Below, piece after piece: positions 45,329 through 56,163 of a DNA stretch of 64,000 nucleotides. The stretch lies in contig CP136065.1 in the NCBI GenBank assembly GCA_032622095.1, positions 36,058,732 to 36,122,731 on the forward strand, read 5' to 3'. Made by a program: the position numbers and the translations under genes. The notes beneath the pieces are model-generated. The model worked only from the letters and a program-made list of their open reading frames with translations, had not been told where the DNA came from and searched no databases. The first letter of the stretch is position 1. Each line of letters starts with the position of its first letter. The DNA is from Siphonodentalium dalli (Eukaryota > Mollusca > Scaphopoda > Gadilida > Siphonodentaliidae).

Positions 45329-46123
45329 ATGAGTCTCCCTATTAAATTACAACTCACAGAGAGTGCTGTTTCTAATGAGGATATTCGTGACATTTTACTC
45401 AAAATGAATGAAAATATGAACTTAAATTTCTGTCAAGTTAAATTGGAATTTAATAACATTCGGCAGGAACTCGAAAATGTTAAGAAAGAAATAAGAGATG
45501 AGTATAAAGACCTTGAGTCTGCAGTCAGCAATCATGATGAAAGGCTATTAGAAGTTGAGGACAAGCTACTTCCTGAATTACAAGCTAGTATTTCTGCAGA
45601 TATTCAAGAAGTGGTTGAACGTGGACTTCTTCGTGAGATACACGACCGTAAATATAATTTACTTGTATATGGTGTGCAGGAGAAGAAGAACGAGGATTCT
45701 TATGAAGTGATGCATGACGTGCTGATCAACGATTTAAAAGTTGAGAAAAACATGGCAAATAAAATCATGGACAGAATGGTAAATTGTCATCGCCTGCCGG
45801 TCATGATTCATCGTGCAACAAACAATGCTGCTGGAAATTCAGCTATCAAGCCAGGACCTAACCCCATTATAGTTCATGTTGCAACCGATAGAGACAAACA
45901 AATAATTCTAAATTCCATCACAAATCTGAACAAAAACAGAAGAATAAGTATACGTTCGGACCTTCCTCCTGAACTGAAGAGAGAAAGAGCCAAGCTCGCG
46001 AAAGATGCATTTTCAATTAGGAAAAATGAGAACAAGAAAACTCGAATCAGAGTGTCAGGGATAAGAGTTCTACTGGAGGTACGAGACGCCAACGGAAAAT
46101 GGATCGAGCGGAGTGACAGTTAA
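45329..46123 (+). CDS. LINE ORF1 protein (RNA-binding, coiled coil)
   Basis: Complete 264-residue ORF with ATG in good context (GAAAATGAG). Residues ~10-95 are a coiled-coil region (ILLKMNENMNLNFCQVKLEF, ELENVKKEIRDEYKDLESAV). Then comes an RRM-like domain: HDRKYNLLVYGVQEKKNEDS (RNP-like strand, ~105), CHRLP (~150), PNPIIVHVATDRDKQIILNS (~175), then the C-terminal domain RISIRSDLPPELKRERAKLA and a final basic strand. This layout is standard for ORF1 of L2/CR1-like or related LINEs, where the protein packages LINE RNA. No stop or frameshift, so selection or recency is likely, although ORF2 is broken. Confidence 0.85.
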   Translation: MSLPIKLQLTESAVSNEDIRDILLKMNENMNLNFCQVKLEFNNIRQELENVKKEIRDEYKDLESAVSNHDERLLEVEDKLLPELQASISADIQEVVERGLLREIHDRKYNLLVYGVQEKKNEDSYEVMHDVLINDLKVEKNMANKIMDRMVNCHRLPVMIHRATNNAAGNSAIKPGPNPIIVHVATDRDKQIILNSITNLNKNRRISIRSDLPPELKRERAKLAKDAFSIRKNENKKTRIRVSGIRVLLEVRDANGKWIERSDS

Positions 46124-46600
46124 ATAAATAAATTTATCTTGATAAATTTATCTGGATTATAATGTTATTGTTATAAATATTGCATTTAATTTCTCTGACT
46201 GCTTGAAGTTGAGGACTGATGTCGGGGATATGTTTTACTCGAGGAACGAGATACAAACAATAAAATGACTGAGCATTATGCTCAAGATAGGTATGTCAAG
46301 ATAGATTTATTTAACTGTCATTATGACAGTTGAATGAGTGTGTCTTGACAGATTTGTTTTGATTATAATGTTATTATTATAAATATATTGCATTTAAATT
46401 TCTCAAACTGCTTGAAGTTGAGGAATGATGTCAGTAATAAGAGTTTTATCCGAAATATGAGACACAAACAGAAAATGGATTGAGCGTTATGATGGTTAAA
46501 TTTAATTGATCATGATGTTATTTAATATTATTAATTTAATTTAATTTCTGTGATTGTTTGAAATTGAGGTCTGTTGGTTGTGATGAATTCAAGCTGGGGG
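46060..46600 (+). repeat. Three diverged tandem copies of the ORF1 3' end
   Basis: The last codons of ORF1 (GGTACGAGACGCCAACGGAA, AATGGATCGAGCGG) recur as GAACGAGATACAAACAATAA ... ACTGAGCATTATGC (46240-46285) and AATATGAGACACAAACAGAA, AATGGATTGAGCGTTATG (46453-46493). Each is followed by a similar tail: GATTATAATGTTATT, TATTGCATTTAA, TTTCTCTGACTGCTTGAAGTTGAGG. The period is 165-210 bp. Confidence 0.7.
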
Positions 46601-47818
46601 GGTGTAAAAAGTAAACAGTGCAGAAAAAGATAATTAAAGGGTTAAAAACTTATCAAATGAATGTATTTTTTTGTTTTTTTTCTATTAAAATTTACTAGTA
46701 ATATTCACTGCATATACATGTACATGCATCCATCTTGTTCACACTGAAAATGATTTGAAAATATCATTAGTTAATGGTATTAAATTATTTTAATTTTCCA
46801 AATTATTTATATTCTCTTGTCGCCTATTGTCAACACGGCCGTTAGACCTAATTTTTTTTTATATAATTGCGGTATGGAATCTGTTCTCGGCACAACCGAT
46901 AAGACTTCAATGTTCGCGAATAATCATAATACGGATTACTGTTAGAATACAATGTTGGTATATATAATACTTCCATATAATACTTTCATATTAAACACTT
47001 TCTGGTCCTGAATGATGACAGATAATCGTAGATTTCAGTTGGAACTTGCCGGTACTTCTTTGAAGGGATTGAGTAAATACTAATTATTTATCGGCTGTAA
47101 ACACAATGTTTCCTGATGTCTGAACAATTATTGATTTGAAATGAGTTTGCTGTAAGCATGAAATGTGATGGTAGCTGTGACCCCTGATACATGTACCGGT
47201 ATGCTCATCTTCTGTGCTCAACTATGTTGGCCCATTAGGGGTACGGTGTGTTATAAAATCGTTAGGATTTATTTCCATTTTTGATACTAGTAATTATTAC
47301 AATGATTTGCTTAAATTCCGAGGTTTGTTATTATTTTGAATGAATAATATTAAATACTAACAATAGTTATATGGTACACATGTACCGGTTTATATAGAAT
47401 CATTGTTCTGTTATGGATTATGACAGATATGAGTTTGCAGTTGGTCCATTTTAATTTTATGATGTAAACTTTACTGTGTTATTGGTTATGGATTGACTGC
47501 AATTACTAGTACATGTATCTTGGGCATGGCTTTTCAAGTGCTCAAACAGACTGGTACATTTTCTACTTGTTATTCCATGTGTGAACTTTTTATATGTACA
47601 TGAATGGGAACTGCAATTGTACATTAGTTTGATTTATATGTCCCTGATTAGGACTATAATCTTTTTGTTGGTCATTTGTTATGAACATATGACACGTGAG
47701 AGCCAGGCTTTAATGAATTATATATTTAATTACTTCATATTTAGACGATTTAGACACATTATAAATCTTTATTCTAAGCTCATTATAATGAGAAAATGTG
47801 AATTTCATAAATTAGACA
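46601..47818. other. Unusually long ORF1-ORF2 spacer
   Basis: 1.2 kb of AT-rich sequence with stops in all frames; repeated TACATGTACCGG words at 47188 and 47378. If ORF1 and ORF2 belong to the same insertion, LINE spacers are normally far shorter, so this is probably an insertion or part of two LINE copies. Confidence 0.4.
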
Positions 47819-48409
47819 ATGGCTGAGATTAATTTAGATAGCACTGTGGCTCTTGATAAACTAGAGGAAGATCCCAGATATAACTTGAAACAAATTATAT
47901 CTAGCCCAGAGGCCCTTGATATCGCAGAACAGGGTGATGAGACTATTTTGCAAATACCAGATTGTCATTACTTTTCTCCCAAATCTTTTCATGATAACGT
48001 ATCCACGAAGGATGAACATCTATCTGTCTTTCACCTGAACTGCCAAAGTCTGAATTCTCACTGGGATGACTTTAATACGTTAATGTTTGAAGTGCAGAAT
48101 AATAAATCAAAATTCGGAGTTATTGGGCTAACTGAAATTTTCAGGACACCAGATTGTATTGAGTTTCCTCTGAATGGATACCATTCATTAATTAAAAGAT
48201 GCCGTCCGGATGGAGATGATTGTCATGGCGGTGTGGGCATTTATATTCGAAATGACTTATCTTATAAAATCAGAGAAGATTTAACAACATTTATTCCCCA
48301 TGTATTTGAGTCACTTTTTGTTGAAGTATTGACAAACAAAAATAAATCGTATATAGTTGGAACTATTTATAGACCTAATACAGCACCAATCCAGATTGTA
48401 CAAATATGA
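47819..48409 (+). pseudogene. LINE ORF2 N-terminus: APE endonuclease, truncated
   Basis: A true ATG at 47819 opens a 196-residue frame. After a ~60-residue leader come the APE-endonuclease blocks SVFHLNCQSLNSHWDDF (~75; LN-Q-S), KFGVIGLTEIFRTPD (~105; the catalytic Glu in TE), GYHSLIKRCRPDGDDCHGGV (~125), GIYIRNDLSYKIREDL, and SLFVEVLTNKNKSYIVGTIY + RPN (~170). It stops at residue 196 before the catalytic D-x-N and H blocks; RT is absent. What follows resembles a LINE 3' UTR, so a large internal deletion is likely. Confidence 0.8.
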
Positions 48410-48947
48410 TATACTTAACTTTAACTTTCAATGAACCAGTTAAAAGGAAAGAAACTGTTATTATTGGACGACCTTCCCTTATTAGTAAAATGAATTTTCA
48501 TAATGCCTGACATATATTTATATTTATATGCCTATATTCAGTGCCTATATTCAGTGCAAATTAATTAATTAATTAATTGATTGATGGATTAATGCTAATT
48601 GATTAATTAATCAATTAATTGATTTATAAAAAATTGTCTATTTAACCAATCAAAATGTGGTTTCTCGTCATGATTTCTAAATCTATTTGTCCTTTTATTA
48701 GCTTTTAGTAATGAACAAGGATTATAACATATGCAATCCAGCTCTCGCGTGTCATATGACCGGTTATATTATAAAATCAACTTAGAATCAATCAAATTGT
48801 TTTGTTATTAATGGTAGCAACAGGAAGACGACCTGGATAGGTCATGTTGCCTCCACATGACATCTCACTTATGTTTCTTATTATGTCTATGTTTATATTT
48901 TATATACTATGTTATGTCATGAAATAAAGTATTCTGATAGACTCTTA
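48410..48947 (+). repeat. Remaining LINE 3' region
   Basis: The end contains CAACAGGAAGACGACCTGGA...GGTCATGTTGCC and CATGAAATAAAGTATTCTGA (AATAAA signal). The same AGACGACCT...GGCCAT motif occurs at 52300-52325 in the other LINE tail, so both belong to one family. A (TTAA)-rich simple stretch is at 48565-48625. Confidence 0.55.
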
Positions 48948-51077
48948 GGCCGGAGTTTAAACCTGGTTTAAACCTACATTGGCGGTCCAGCTAAACCGGG
49001 TCTAAGGGGGCGTTTTTGTCGTTCAGTTACCAACTAATTGACAACTCGATTTGATGATATGAGCATACAGTCAAACTACACTCTTACCTATCGGACCAAA
49101 AGACAAGCCGATATAATGGTTATTGACATGTCATGCATTATCGTGAACGCGTGCACGATTTATTCATTGGGAAATGAGTATCGCTCACGGACCATTAATC
49201 CGATCTCTTTGTGGGTTTAAATCAATCTGACAAAGGGCATGTCTCTCAACACGAGCTTCACGCGCTGTTTATCACTTTGTTTGTGATTGATTTTCTACGA
49301 GATACTTTACCCGCAAAGACAAAATTTGGTGTATTTACATGTATATCTGTATATATTAAAGGGTATAGGAGCTGTATATATGTATGTCCGTTTGTCTGTT
49401 CGAAACTCTTCTAAAACTGATTTAAAAATAAGAAAAAATTTAATTTAAAAAAAAATCAAAAATTGTGTTGTTAAATTGAGTAAGGAGTAGTTTCTAACAA
49501 GAAACAATATTAAAAAAAATTATTAATTTAATTAAATTTGTTTTTAAATTAAAATGTTTAAATGATCAAAACGTGCCCAAATGTGACGCAAGCTCTCGCA
49601 CGAAAGGGCCACAGGCCCCTCTGACGCTGAATAAAGGCTCCATAATCGAGTCAATCCTGGACCAAGAGGTCAGTTAAGTAAAAGCAATTTGCTTATGAGA
49701 ACACACCAGAGGCGGCATCTGAACTGTTTGAACTGGGCAACCATTCAGAGGCACATCTTTTAATAAAGAAATATATTGCATGCGTCGCTTTTTTTCAATG
49801 TAATAAATTTTCCGTCATGCAGAAAATCAAAACGTTCCCAGGTTTTAATCTGGTTGAATATTATGGGAATTTATGGGCGTAGCCAGAGTAGATCTACATC
49901 AAAATAAGTTATCAAATTTGACTCATAAAGCAATATAAGTTTAGGATTGCAAACAATGTGTATAGCATATCTGGGCATGCAGTAGCATCGTTTTGGTGTC
50001 AAAATTAAAACGTTGAACCATTCAAATGAATTCGTAGAAAACACCAGTATTTATGATTACCACAAGCAAAATAACAAAACAAAACACAAGATAGTTGTAA
50101 AAATCATATTGAAGGAACATGTCCATATCTGAGCAAAGCTCGCGTGCGACTGAATCAACTGTGACATAACACAAGTCGGCAGCCGCCACTTAGAAACGCC
50201 CTCACTCGAGATAATTTACAGCTCCACCCTTTGATTGATTGTTTGACAATTCTAAACCGCGATGAAGAAAAGACGGATTTGTCATCTCAAGTTTAACCTC
50301 GGTAAAGCTGGTTTAGCCGGACCGCCGAATTAGATGGTTTAGTTGCCGGTTTAAGCTTACAAAACGCAAACAAAATATCGAAATTGACAGCAATTTATCC
50401 CCAAACGGTGTGAGTGCTTCTCGCTCATAAATTTCCAATCAAAATATGGTCGCTGTCGTAATTATTGATTTTCGCAATCAATAAAACGAAGCGGTCCGCA
50501 TTAGGAAAGTACGATTAATTATCTCGACGATACAGAGACACACTACTGTTAAACCACTGGTCTGGCTGGACCATGTTTAAACCAGAGATGACGAATGCGT
50601 CACTTAGACCTGCTGACTCACGGCGGTTTAAACCTAGAGGTTTACGTAGACCAGGTTTAACCCTTTACCCAACAAACCGGCCAGAACCGGCCAAATAAAG
50701 CTTCAACAGTCTAAAATATCTTCGGTCTGTCTCAATAGAACCATACAAATATGGATATCATTGGAACCGGCTCCTTGACCACATTGTGATAGTTACAGTT
50801 AGCCCTGTGCCAATGCATTCTCTTATATATGCGAGTCGACCATAGGTCGCCTCGCATATATAAGAGAATGCATTGGCCTAAACAAAATCTTTTTTTAACA
50901 CTTTTTACCATTTTTTCTTACATTCTTTAACAATTTTATAATTTTTAATGTGTTAAGCCAATGCATTCTCTTATATATGCGAGGCGACCTATGGTCGACT
51001 CGCATATATAAGAGAATGCATTGGCACAGGGCCCTTCTGTTGGGTAAAGGGTTAAACCTGAGATGACGAATCGGGCC
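48948..51077. mobile_element. GTTTAAAC-rich TIR element, copy A
   Basis: ~1.7 kb of element plus a nested MITE. Left: GGCCGGAGTTTAAACCTGG; right: ...AGATGACGAATCGGGCC. Compared with copy B (60399-61996), it lacks ~28 bp near the left end. Internal landmarks shared with B: GACAACTCGATTTGATGATA, TCACGCGCTGTTTATCACTT, AAGGGTATAGGAGCTGTATA, GCAGCCGCCACTTAGA, ATTATTGATTTTCGCAATCA, ATGACGAATGCGTCACTTAG. GTTTAAAC boxes cluster at both ends. No transposase ORF; frames at 49038-49414 are non-coding in both copies. Confidence 0.8.
50661..51051. mobile_element. TTAA-flanked MITE with paired palindromes, copy 3
   Basis: Inserted in a GTTTAAAC box of copy A: GACCAGGTTTAA|CCCTTTACCC ... GGGTAAAGGG|TTAAACCTGAG. 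Copy B has the uninterrupted GACCAGGTTTAAACCTGAG at 61964-61982, so the 4-bp duplication TTAA is proved. Palindromes at 50809-50877 and 50957-51025. Otherwise almost identical to copies 1 and 4. Confidence 0.95.
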
Positions 51078-51289
51078 AGACAGTTTAGTTATTGTCAAAC
51101 AATTATGGTTGAGCTGGTGTAGCTCTTCCCTGAACGTTCTGTACAATTATTGGGTATAAAATATTAACTTGAGTCACCGAGAACAGGCAACATGAGCTAC
51201 AAGCGTACGATATATATTTCTGTATATGAACAAGGGCACAACTGTGGCTATTTTCTTTAACATTCCAGCCCTTGTGATCAAATACTAGA
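51078..51289. other. No gene seen
   Basis: Spacer between element A and the next LINE fragment. Confidence 0.4.
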
Positions 51290-52421
51290 CCAGAACAATC
51301 TCTAAAATTTCTTAGAATTATCATTGACGAGAATCTCACTTTTAAAGATCACATATCTATGGTACGTAAAAAAATATCCAATGCAATATATTCCATAAAT
51401 AAGGTAATGCGAATACTACCCAAAAACTGCCTGAGAACTTTATACTTCTCTTTGATCCACAGTCATATCATTTATGGTTTGACAATTTGGGGCCATGCCG
51501 ATACAGGATACACTATCTTTAAACAACAGAAAAGGGCAGTTAGAATTATATCCAACAAATGGTACAGGAACCAATTTATCTGAATTAGAACATTCTTAAA
51601 TTTTACGACCTATATAAGCTACAAGCAGCAATGTTCGTATTTGACAGGAAAAAGAGATAATCTTCCCAAATCATTCAATGAAACATTTCACTGTACAACT
51701 GCATCAACTCCGAGAACTGCATTTAGTTCTACGTTACCGAAACACACACTCCCTGACATATGGAATGCATTGGACAAAAATTACAAGAACATAAAATTTC
51801 GAAACCGATTTAAAGCGTTATTGACAAAAAATTATCTGTCTAAAATTATATGCAACGATACCTTTTGTCAAGATTGTGCAGTTATGCCTAAATGAACGAC
51901 ATGAGTCCCGGCATTGTTACTTGCTAGTAAAAAGCCTGGTATGTTCACCTTTCATTTTGGCTGGATAATATGTAAACTAGTCCTTTATAAACAGAACTGA
52001 TGGATATGAACAAAATGAATAGCGATCTTAAAAAAGGCTCTTATTTGGTCATATAATCTAAAACTATAATATTTCAGCCATACTCACTGCACTTATGATA
52101 GAGTAATATTGGACCAGTGCTTGGTATAACCAGTACATACAACCAGTACATATACCAGCATACTATGTACACCATGTAAATGGTTTGGATACGCCATTCA
52201 TGCATATTTTATTGTTTTTGTTTCATATTTTCGTGTATTTAGATGTTACTATATTTCATATCATTTTACTATTTAAGTTTCATTTCCAAACAGGGGCGAC
52301 AAGAAGACGACCTATTTGGCCATTCCGCTCCTGTACAATATAATCATGTTTATTTCTGAATAGTTCACTGTCAGCATTATGTTCGTAAATATTGTACAAA
52401 TAAACAATCAATCAATCTACA
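51290..52421 (+). pseudogene. 5'-truncated LINE: RT thumb/C-terminus and 3' UTR
   Basis: Coding remnants: LKFLRIIIDENLTFKDHISM, KKISNAIYSINKVMRILPKN, LRTLYFSLIHSHIIYGLTIW, QQKRAVRIISNKWYRN up to a stop at 51583; then, in another frame (51641-51895), STLPKHTLPDIWNALDKNYK and FRNRFKALLTKNYLSKI up to the final stop. These are the standard blocks after RT motif E in jockey/CR1/L2-type LINEs. The 3' UTR ends with (CAAT)n at 52405-52420. AGACGACCT at 52312 links it to the LINE at 45.3-48.9 kb. Confidence 0.8.
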
Positions 52422-52432
52422 ATAAGGCCCAC

Positions 52433-52911
52433 TTAATTTTCGAACCCCCAGATCACATATATAAAATATATGCCATATTATATACCATTTGAAAGAGGAA
52501 GCTCCAAAACATTGTATTATCAACTTATCCCGTGTAATAAACTGTGAACATGTTTTAACCGAGTTACCGTGTGTTGTGCTTAAGTTTCATCTGGTTTTGT
52601 AATGCAAATTATATTATTTTCAATGGAGGGGGATAACTCTATATTTTAAAGATAGAGTTATTCCCCTTCCATTGAAAATACATTTTTAGTTTGAATTCTG
52701 TTGCATTCTGGGAGCCAAAACGGGGGAATCTTTTTTATGATTTCAGCTTTTTTCTATTTTCTCAATGTGCATCTTCTGAGACACAGACGTTTCAAAGGTG
52801 ATGAATTATAGTTTTCTAGTCATATTTTATGGCATATATTGTTATTAAAACTATACCAAGGCAATATAAAAAAAATAATCGGCGACTCGAAAATTAAGTG
52901 GGCTTTTAAAA
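52433..52911. mobile_element. MITE with GGCCCACTTAATTTTCGA ends and central palindrome
   Basis: Left TAAGGCCCACTTAATTTTCG, right CGAAAATTAAGTGGGCTTTT; ~20-bp TIR. Inside, 52616-52681 is a palindrome (TTTTCAATGGAGGGGGATAA / TTATTCCCCTTCCATTGAAAA). It lies just behind the LINE 3' tail. TSD not resolved. Confidence 0.65.
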
Positions 52912-53625
52912 CACCTTTATGTGAGAAATGTGCAACACCAGTTATTTCTCTGGTGTGTTTTGGTAGTAATAGTTGGAACATGCAGCTCCATAGAAATGAA
53001 TTGTTGTTTGAACTGTTACTGGGAAGGGATAGAGCATTTCTTTTTAATATTAGGATTCGGGAGTCCATAAATTAGTACTAAACATATATAAACGACGAAA
53101 ACATACAATATACAGATTTTGTTGTTATTAACCCTTTCTATACTAAATGGATTCTCCCAGTCAGTTGAAAAGTGTACATCGGAATGGTATATTATTAAGT
53201 TGGAGGGATGCTAAGGTGATAAAAGCAGACGGCAGATAAATAAAGTACAGAAGTGGTCCTATTTATTGGGGGAAATATTTATAGATAGTATGTTCAAGAT
53301 GGTCGTTTGTTGAACTTGTCATCTAAACATTTCATATAGGATAACTACTCATCAATGATGTTTTTCTGTGTTCAACATTTTCCAACAATTTGACAACTTT
53401 ATAATCAATCACCAGATCGATTTTGAACCCCGAGGCGAAGCCGAGTGTTTCAAAAAGAGACATCCAGGTATTAAATCTCCATGTACCCCACGATGTTGAC
53501 GGAGATCATAACGAGTTTGTCCCCACAACAATTGCCATCTCGCCTTAATTTAAGTGTGCTTTTCATAGGTTCTCAGGTTAATTCACAGAAATAAGAATAA
53601 TTCAGTTAGTGGAGTAGCTTAAAGT
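52912..53625. other. No gene seen
   Basis: AT-rich spacer; a short hairpin loop AACCCCGAGGCGAAGCCGAG at 53427-53446. Small frames here have no motif. Confidence 0.45.
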
Positions 53626-53994
53626 GATGTGAAACACTGCGGTAGGGTGGTCAGATATAAATGGAGAATAATCTTGTTCAAAGTAGTAATTTTTACAAAT
53701 ATTATATCCATATTGACAACACACACCGTCATTCTTATATATTAATTAAATGCAGTGACCCGCGATGGCGACATCGTTTTCGTTAGTTTATCGCCGATAG
53801 ATGCGTTCCGAATCGAGCAGTAAATATTTACATTTGAGCGTAGTTCAGACGATGTTTTCCATGAAGTGGTACGGTCGATTTGATTCAGATTTTCAGCGAT
53901 GTTTGTAGAATGGTACATTCCTCCAGTTGGCATAGCCCCTGGATACTAACTGATAAGTTTCGCGCACCCGAAGGAGTACATAATATGTCTTTAA
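53626..53994 (+). repeat. Dispersed repeat, copy 2 (pair of 27823-28172)
   Basis: See 27823-28172. It ends in AATATGTCTTTAA, where the TTAA-type MITE copy 4 is inserted. Confidence 0.75.
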
Positions 53995-54331
53995 CCCTTT
54001 ACCCAACAAACCGGCCAAAACCGGCCAAATAAAGCTTCAACAGCCTAAAATATCTTCGGTCTGTCTCAATAGAACCATACAAATATGTGCCAATGCATTC
54101 TCTTATATATGCGAGTCGACCATAGGTCGCCTCGCATATATAAGAGAATGCATTGGCCTAAAAAAAATCTTTTTTTAACACTTTTTACCATTTTTTCTTA
54201 CATTCTTTAACAATTTTATAATTTTTAATGTGTTAAGCCAATGCATTCTCTTATATATGCGAGGCGACCTATGGTCGACTCGCATATATAAGAGAATGCA
54301 TTGGCACAGGGCCGTTCTGTTGGGTAAAGGG
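53995..54331. mobile_element. TTAA-flanked MITE with paired palindromes, copy 4
   Basis: TTAA|CCCTTTACCCAACAAACCGG ... TGTTGGGTAAAGGG|TTAA. It lacks ~53 bp left of the first palindrome that copies 1 and 3 have (the GAACCGGCTC...CCCTG part). Palindromes at 54089-54157 and 54237-54305. Confidence 0.9.
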
Positions 54332-54335
54332 TTAA

Positions 54336-54679
54336 TTCAAATTGTGATCAGGGATAAGGTGGACAATATATTTTTTAAAGTATGGTGCTTTAATCCGGAA
54401 GTGAACGATTCTTCCGTTATTGTGCGCTAATTTCGCTAAACTACTCCACTAAGTAGCCAACTTATGGATCCGGCGTCAGGTGACATCAAACGCGGCGTGT
54501 TAGAGGAATACCACGATTGGTGGAAACTGCCAGTTCAAGGGTCATTCATATACCCCCGATGTTTCGGGCACGTTATTTATACCCAGCTGTCAAGAGTGAC
54601 GGTGACATGTAGTCCCATCGCTGGCTCAGTCTACCCCGCTTACTACTCCGTAACGTTACGCCTTAGCGTTGTGAAGGCA
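54336..54679. other. No gene seen
   Basis: A 73-codon frame at 54464-54685 (MDPASGDIKRGVLEEYHDWW...) has raised GC and no recognised motif. CTACTCCGTAACGT occurs here and at 38930, so it may be repeat DNA. Confidence 0.35.
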
Positions 54680-55713
54680 CACTGAAAAAACAAACTTAGT
54701 CAAAAGTAACTAAGTTACCTTAGTCAGAACCCCCGTCTCAAAACTAACTAGCTTAGCTTAGTCAGAAATGACTAAGGTTGCCCTTAGTCATTTCTGACTA
54801 AGGCCTTAGTCAAAATAACTAAGGCCTTAGTCATTTCTGATTAAGCCCTTAGTCATTTCTGACTAAGGTCTTAGTCATTTCTGACTAAGGCCTTAGTCAA
54901 AAATAACTAAGGCCTTAGTCAGAAATAACTACGGCTTGACTAAGTCATCACTGTATCCATTAGTACATTTAATTGGACCTAATTATTGTGGGTATCATAA
55001 CCCTGCAACCTCAGCTGAACATCGCAACTGCAGATTAAAATAACTGAAAATATTGACTTACAGTACAGGGGCCTGTTTCATGAAGCAATGTCATAAGATT
55101 ATCTTAAGATGGACTTAATCTAAGATCTAAGGTGGATCTTATGATGTAACTTTTCCGTTTCAAGAACGCGTTTCACAAAACAAGATTAAGTCCTACTTAA
55201 GTAGTAATTTAAGTTCGCGCGCTTTTAGACTGGCTCTCGACAATTTATTACAGCTATGCACAGAAAATGTTGGTTCTGTGTATGTTATATGCCTAGGTAC
55301 AGTGTCTGGTGACAGATACTAGGGCGTGTCTAAGAATAATTATGATATTTTAATGCAAGGGCGATAATCAGTATAATGACTGGTGCATACTTAACTGCAC
55401 GAGCGCGCTTTTTAACTGTGTTTTCGCGTCAGACCCCATCCACACATAGCTGCATGCTTCCAATGCCTATTTTATACAAACGTAACGAGCTCAAATATAT
55501 TATTTCAGTTATTAAAGGGACTTATACATCGTAACTCAGAATGTGAACCTTCACCCATATAACATGCCACAACGGCGACGCGAGACATATGTTCGCTGCT
55601 TTCAATGCTGATATTAGGTTATAATGCATTTGAATCATCTATAATACCAGGAAACCGAATATGTCGCCACGACGGCATACACATACAATACACCACAATG
55701 GAAGCACTGAGCT

Positions 55714-56022
55714 AAACGCTCTTTATTGATTGCCAACATTCATGGAATACTAACACAAAATGCTCTTTATTTATATTGCTATAATGTGAATAGGACTTCA
55801 TATCGTGCTCCAAATAGACTTATTTCCAATCTGAGACATACTTGTAGAAGCCATATATAAATGATGTTAATGCCATTTGCTCTGGTTCTGTTGACAAATG
55901 TGCTAAACGTCTGTTATAATTAACAAACTGCGTATGAACTTCGAAAGTACGTGACGTTGAACGACATTCTGCATGTATGTTTTAATAAAAACCAAATCAA
56001 CGACTTCTAATAAAGAGCGTTT
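55714..56022. mobile_element. MITE with AAACGCTCTTTATT ends
   Basis: Left AAACGCTCTTTATTGATT, right TTCTAATAAAGAGCGTTT. An internal ATGCTCTTTATTTAT copy is at 55750. Isolated ends of the same family occur at 9141-9200 and 43470. Confidence 0.65.
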
Positions 56023-56047
56023 ATAATTAACAACACGTGAACAGACG

Positions 56048-56163
56048 GCCGGTTCACAGGTCCCTGTGGAAAATTACTAAAACACCAATATAGACTATAC
56101 CACTGGTATAGTCTATATTGGTATTTTAGTAATTCCCCCAGGGGTCTGTGGGCCGGTTCACAG
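56048..56163. repeat. Palindrome flanked by a 13-bp direct repeat
   Basis: A stem of about 33 bp (ATTACTAAAACACCAATATA / TATATTGGTATTTTAGTAAT, centre at CCACTGG) is bracketed by GGCCGGTTCACAG at 56048-56060 and 56151-56163. Looks like a small foldback insertion or a gene-conversion footprint. Confidence 0.7.

Noticed and set aside
48945-49414. Frames conserved between the two GTTTAAAC element copies (49211-49414, 60655-60894)
   Set aside because: Similarity follows from DNA identity of the repeat; no RNA-binding, catalytic or DNA-binding motif, and both reach simple repeats.
54464-54685. 73-codon ORF with raised GC
   Set aside because: No motif, and a word from it recurs at 38.9 kb, pointing to repeat DNA.
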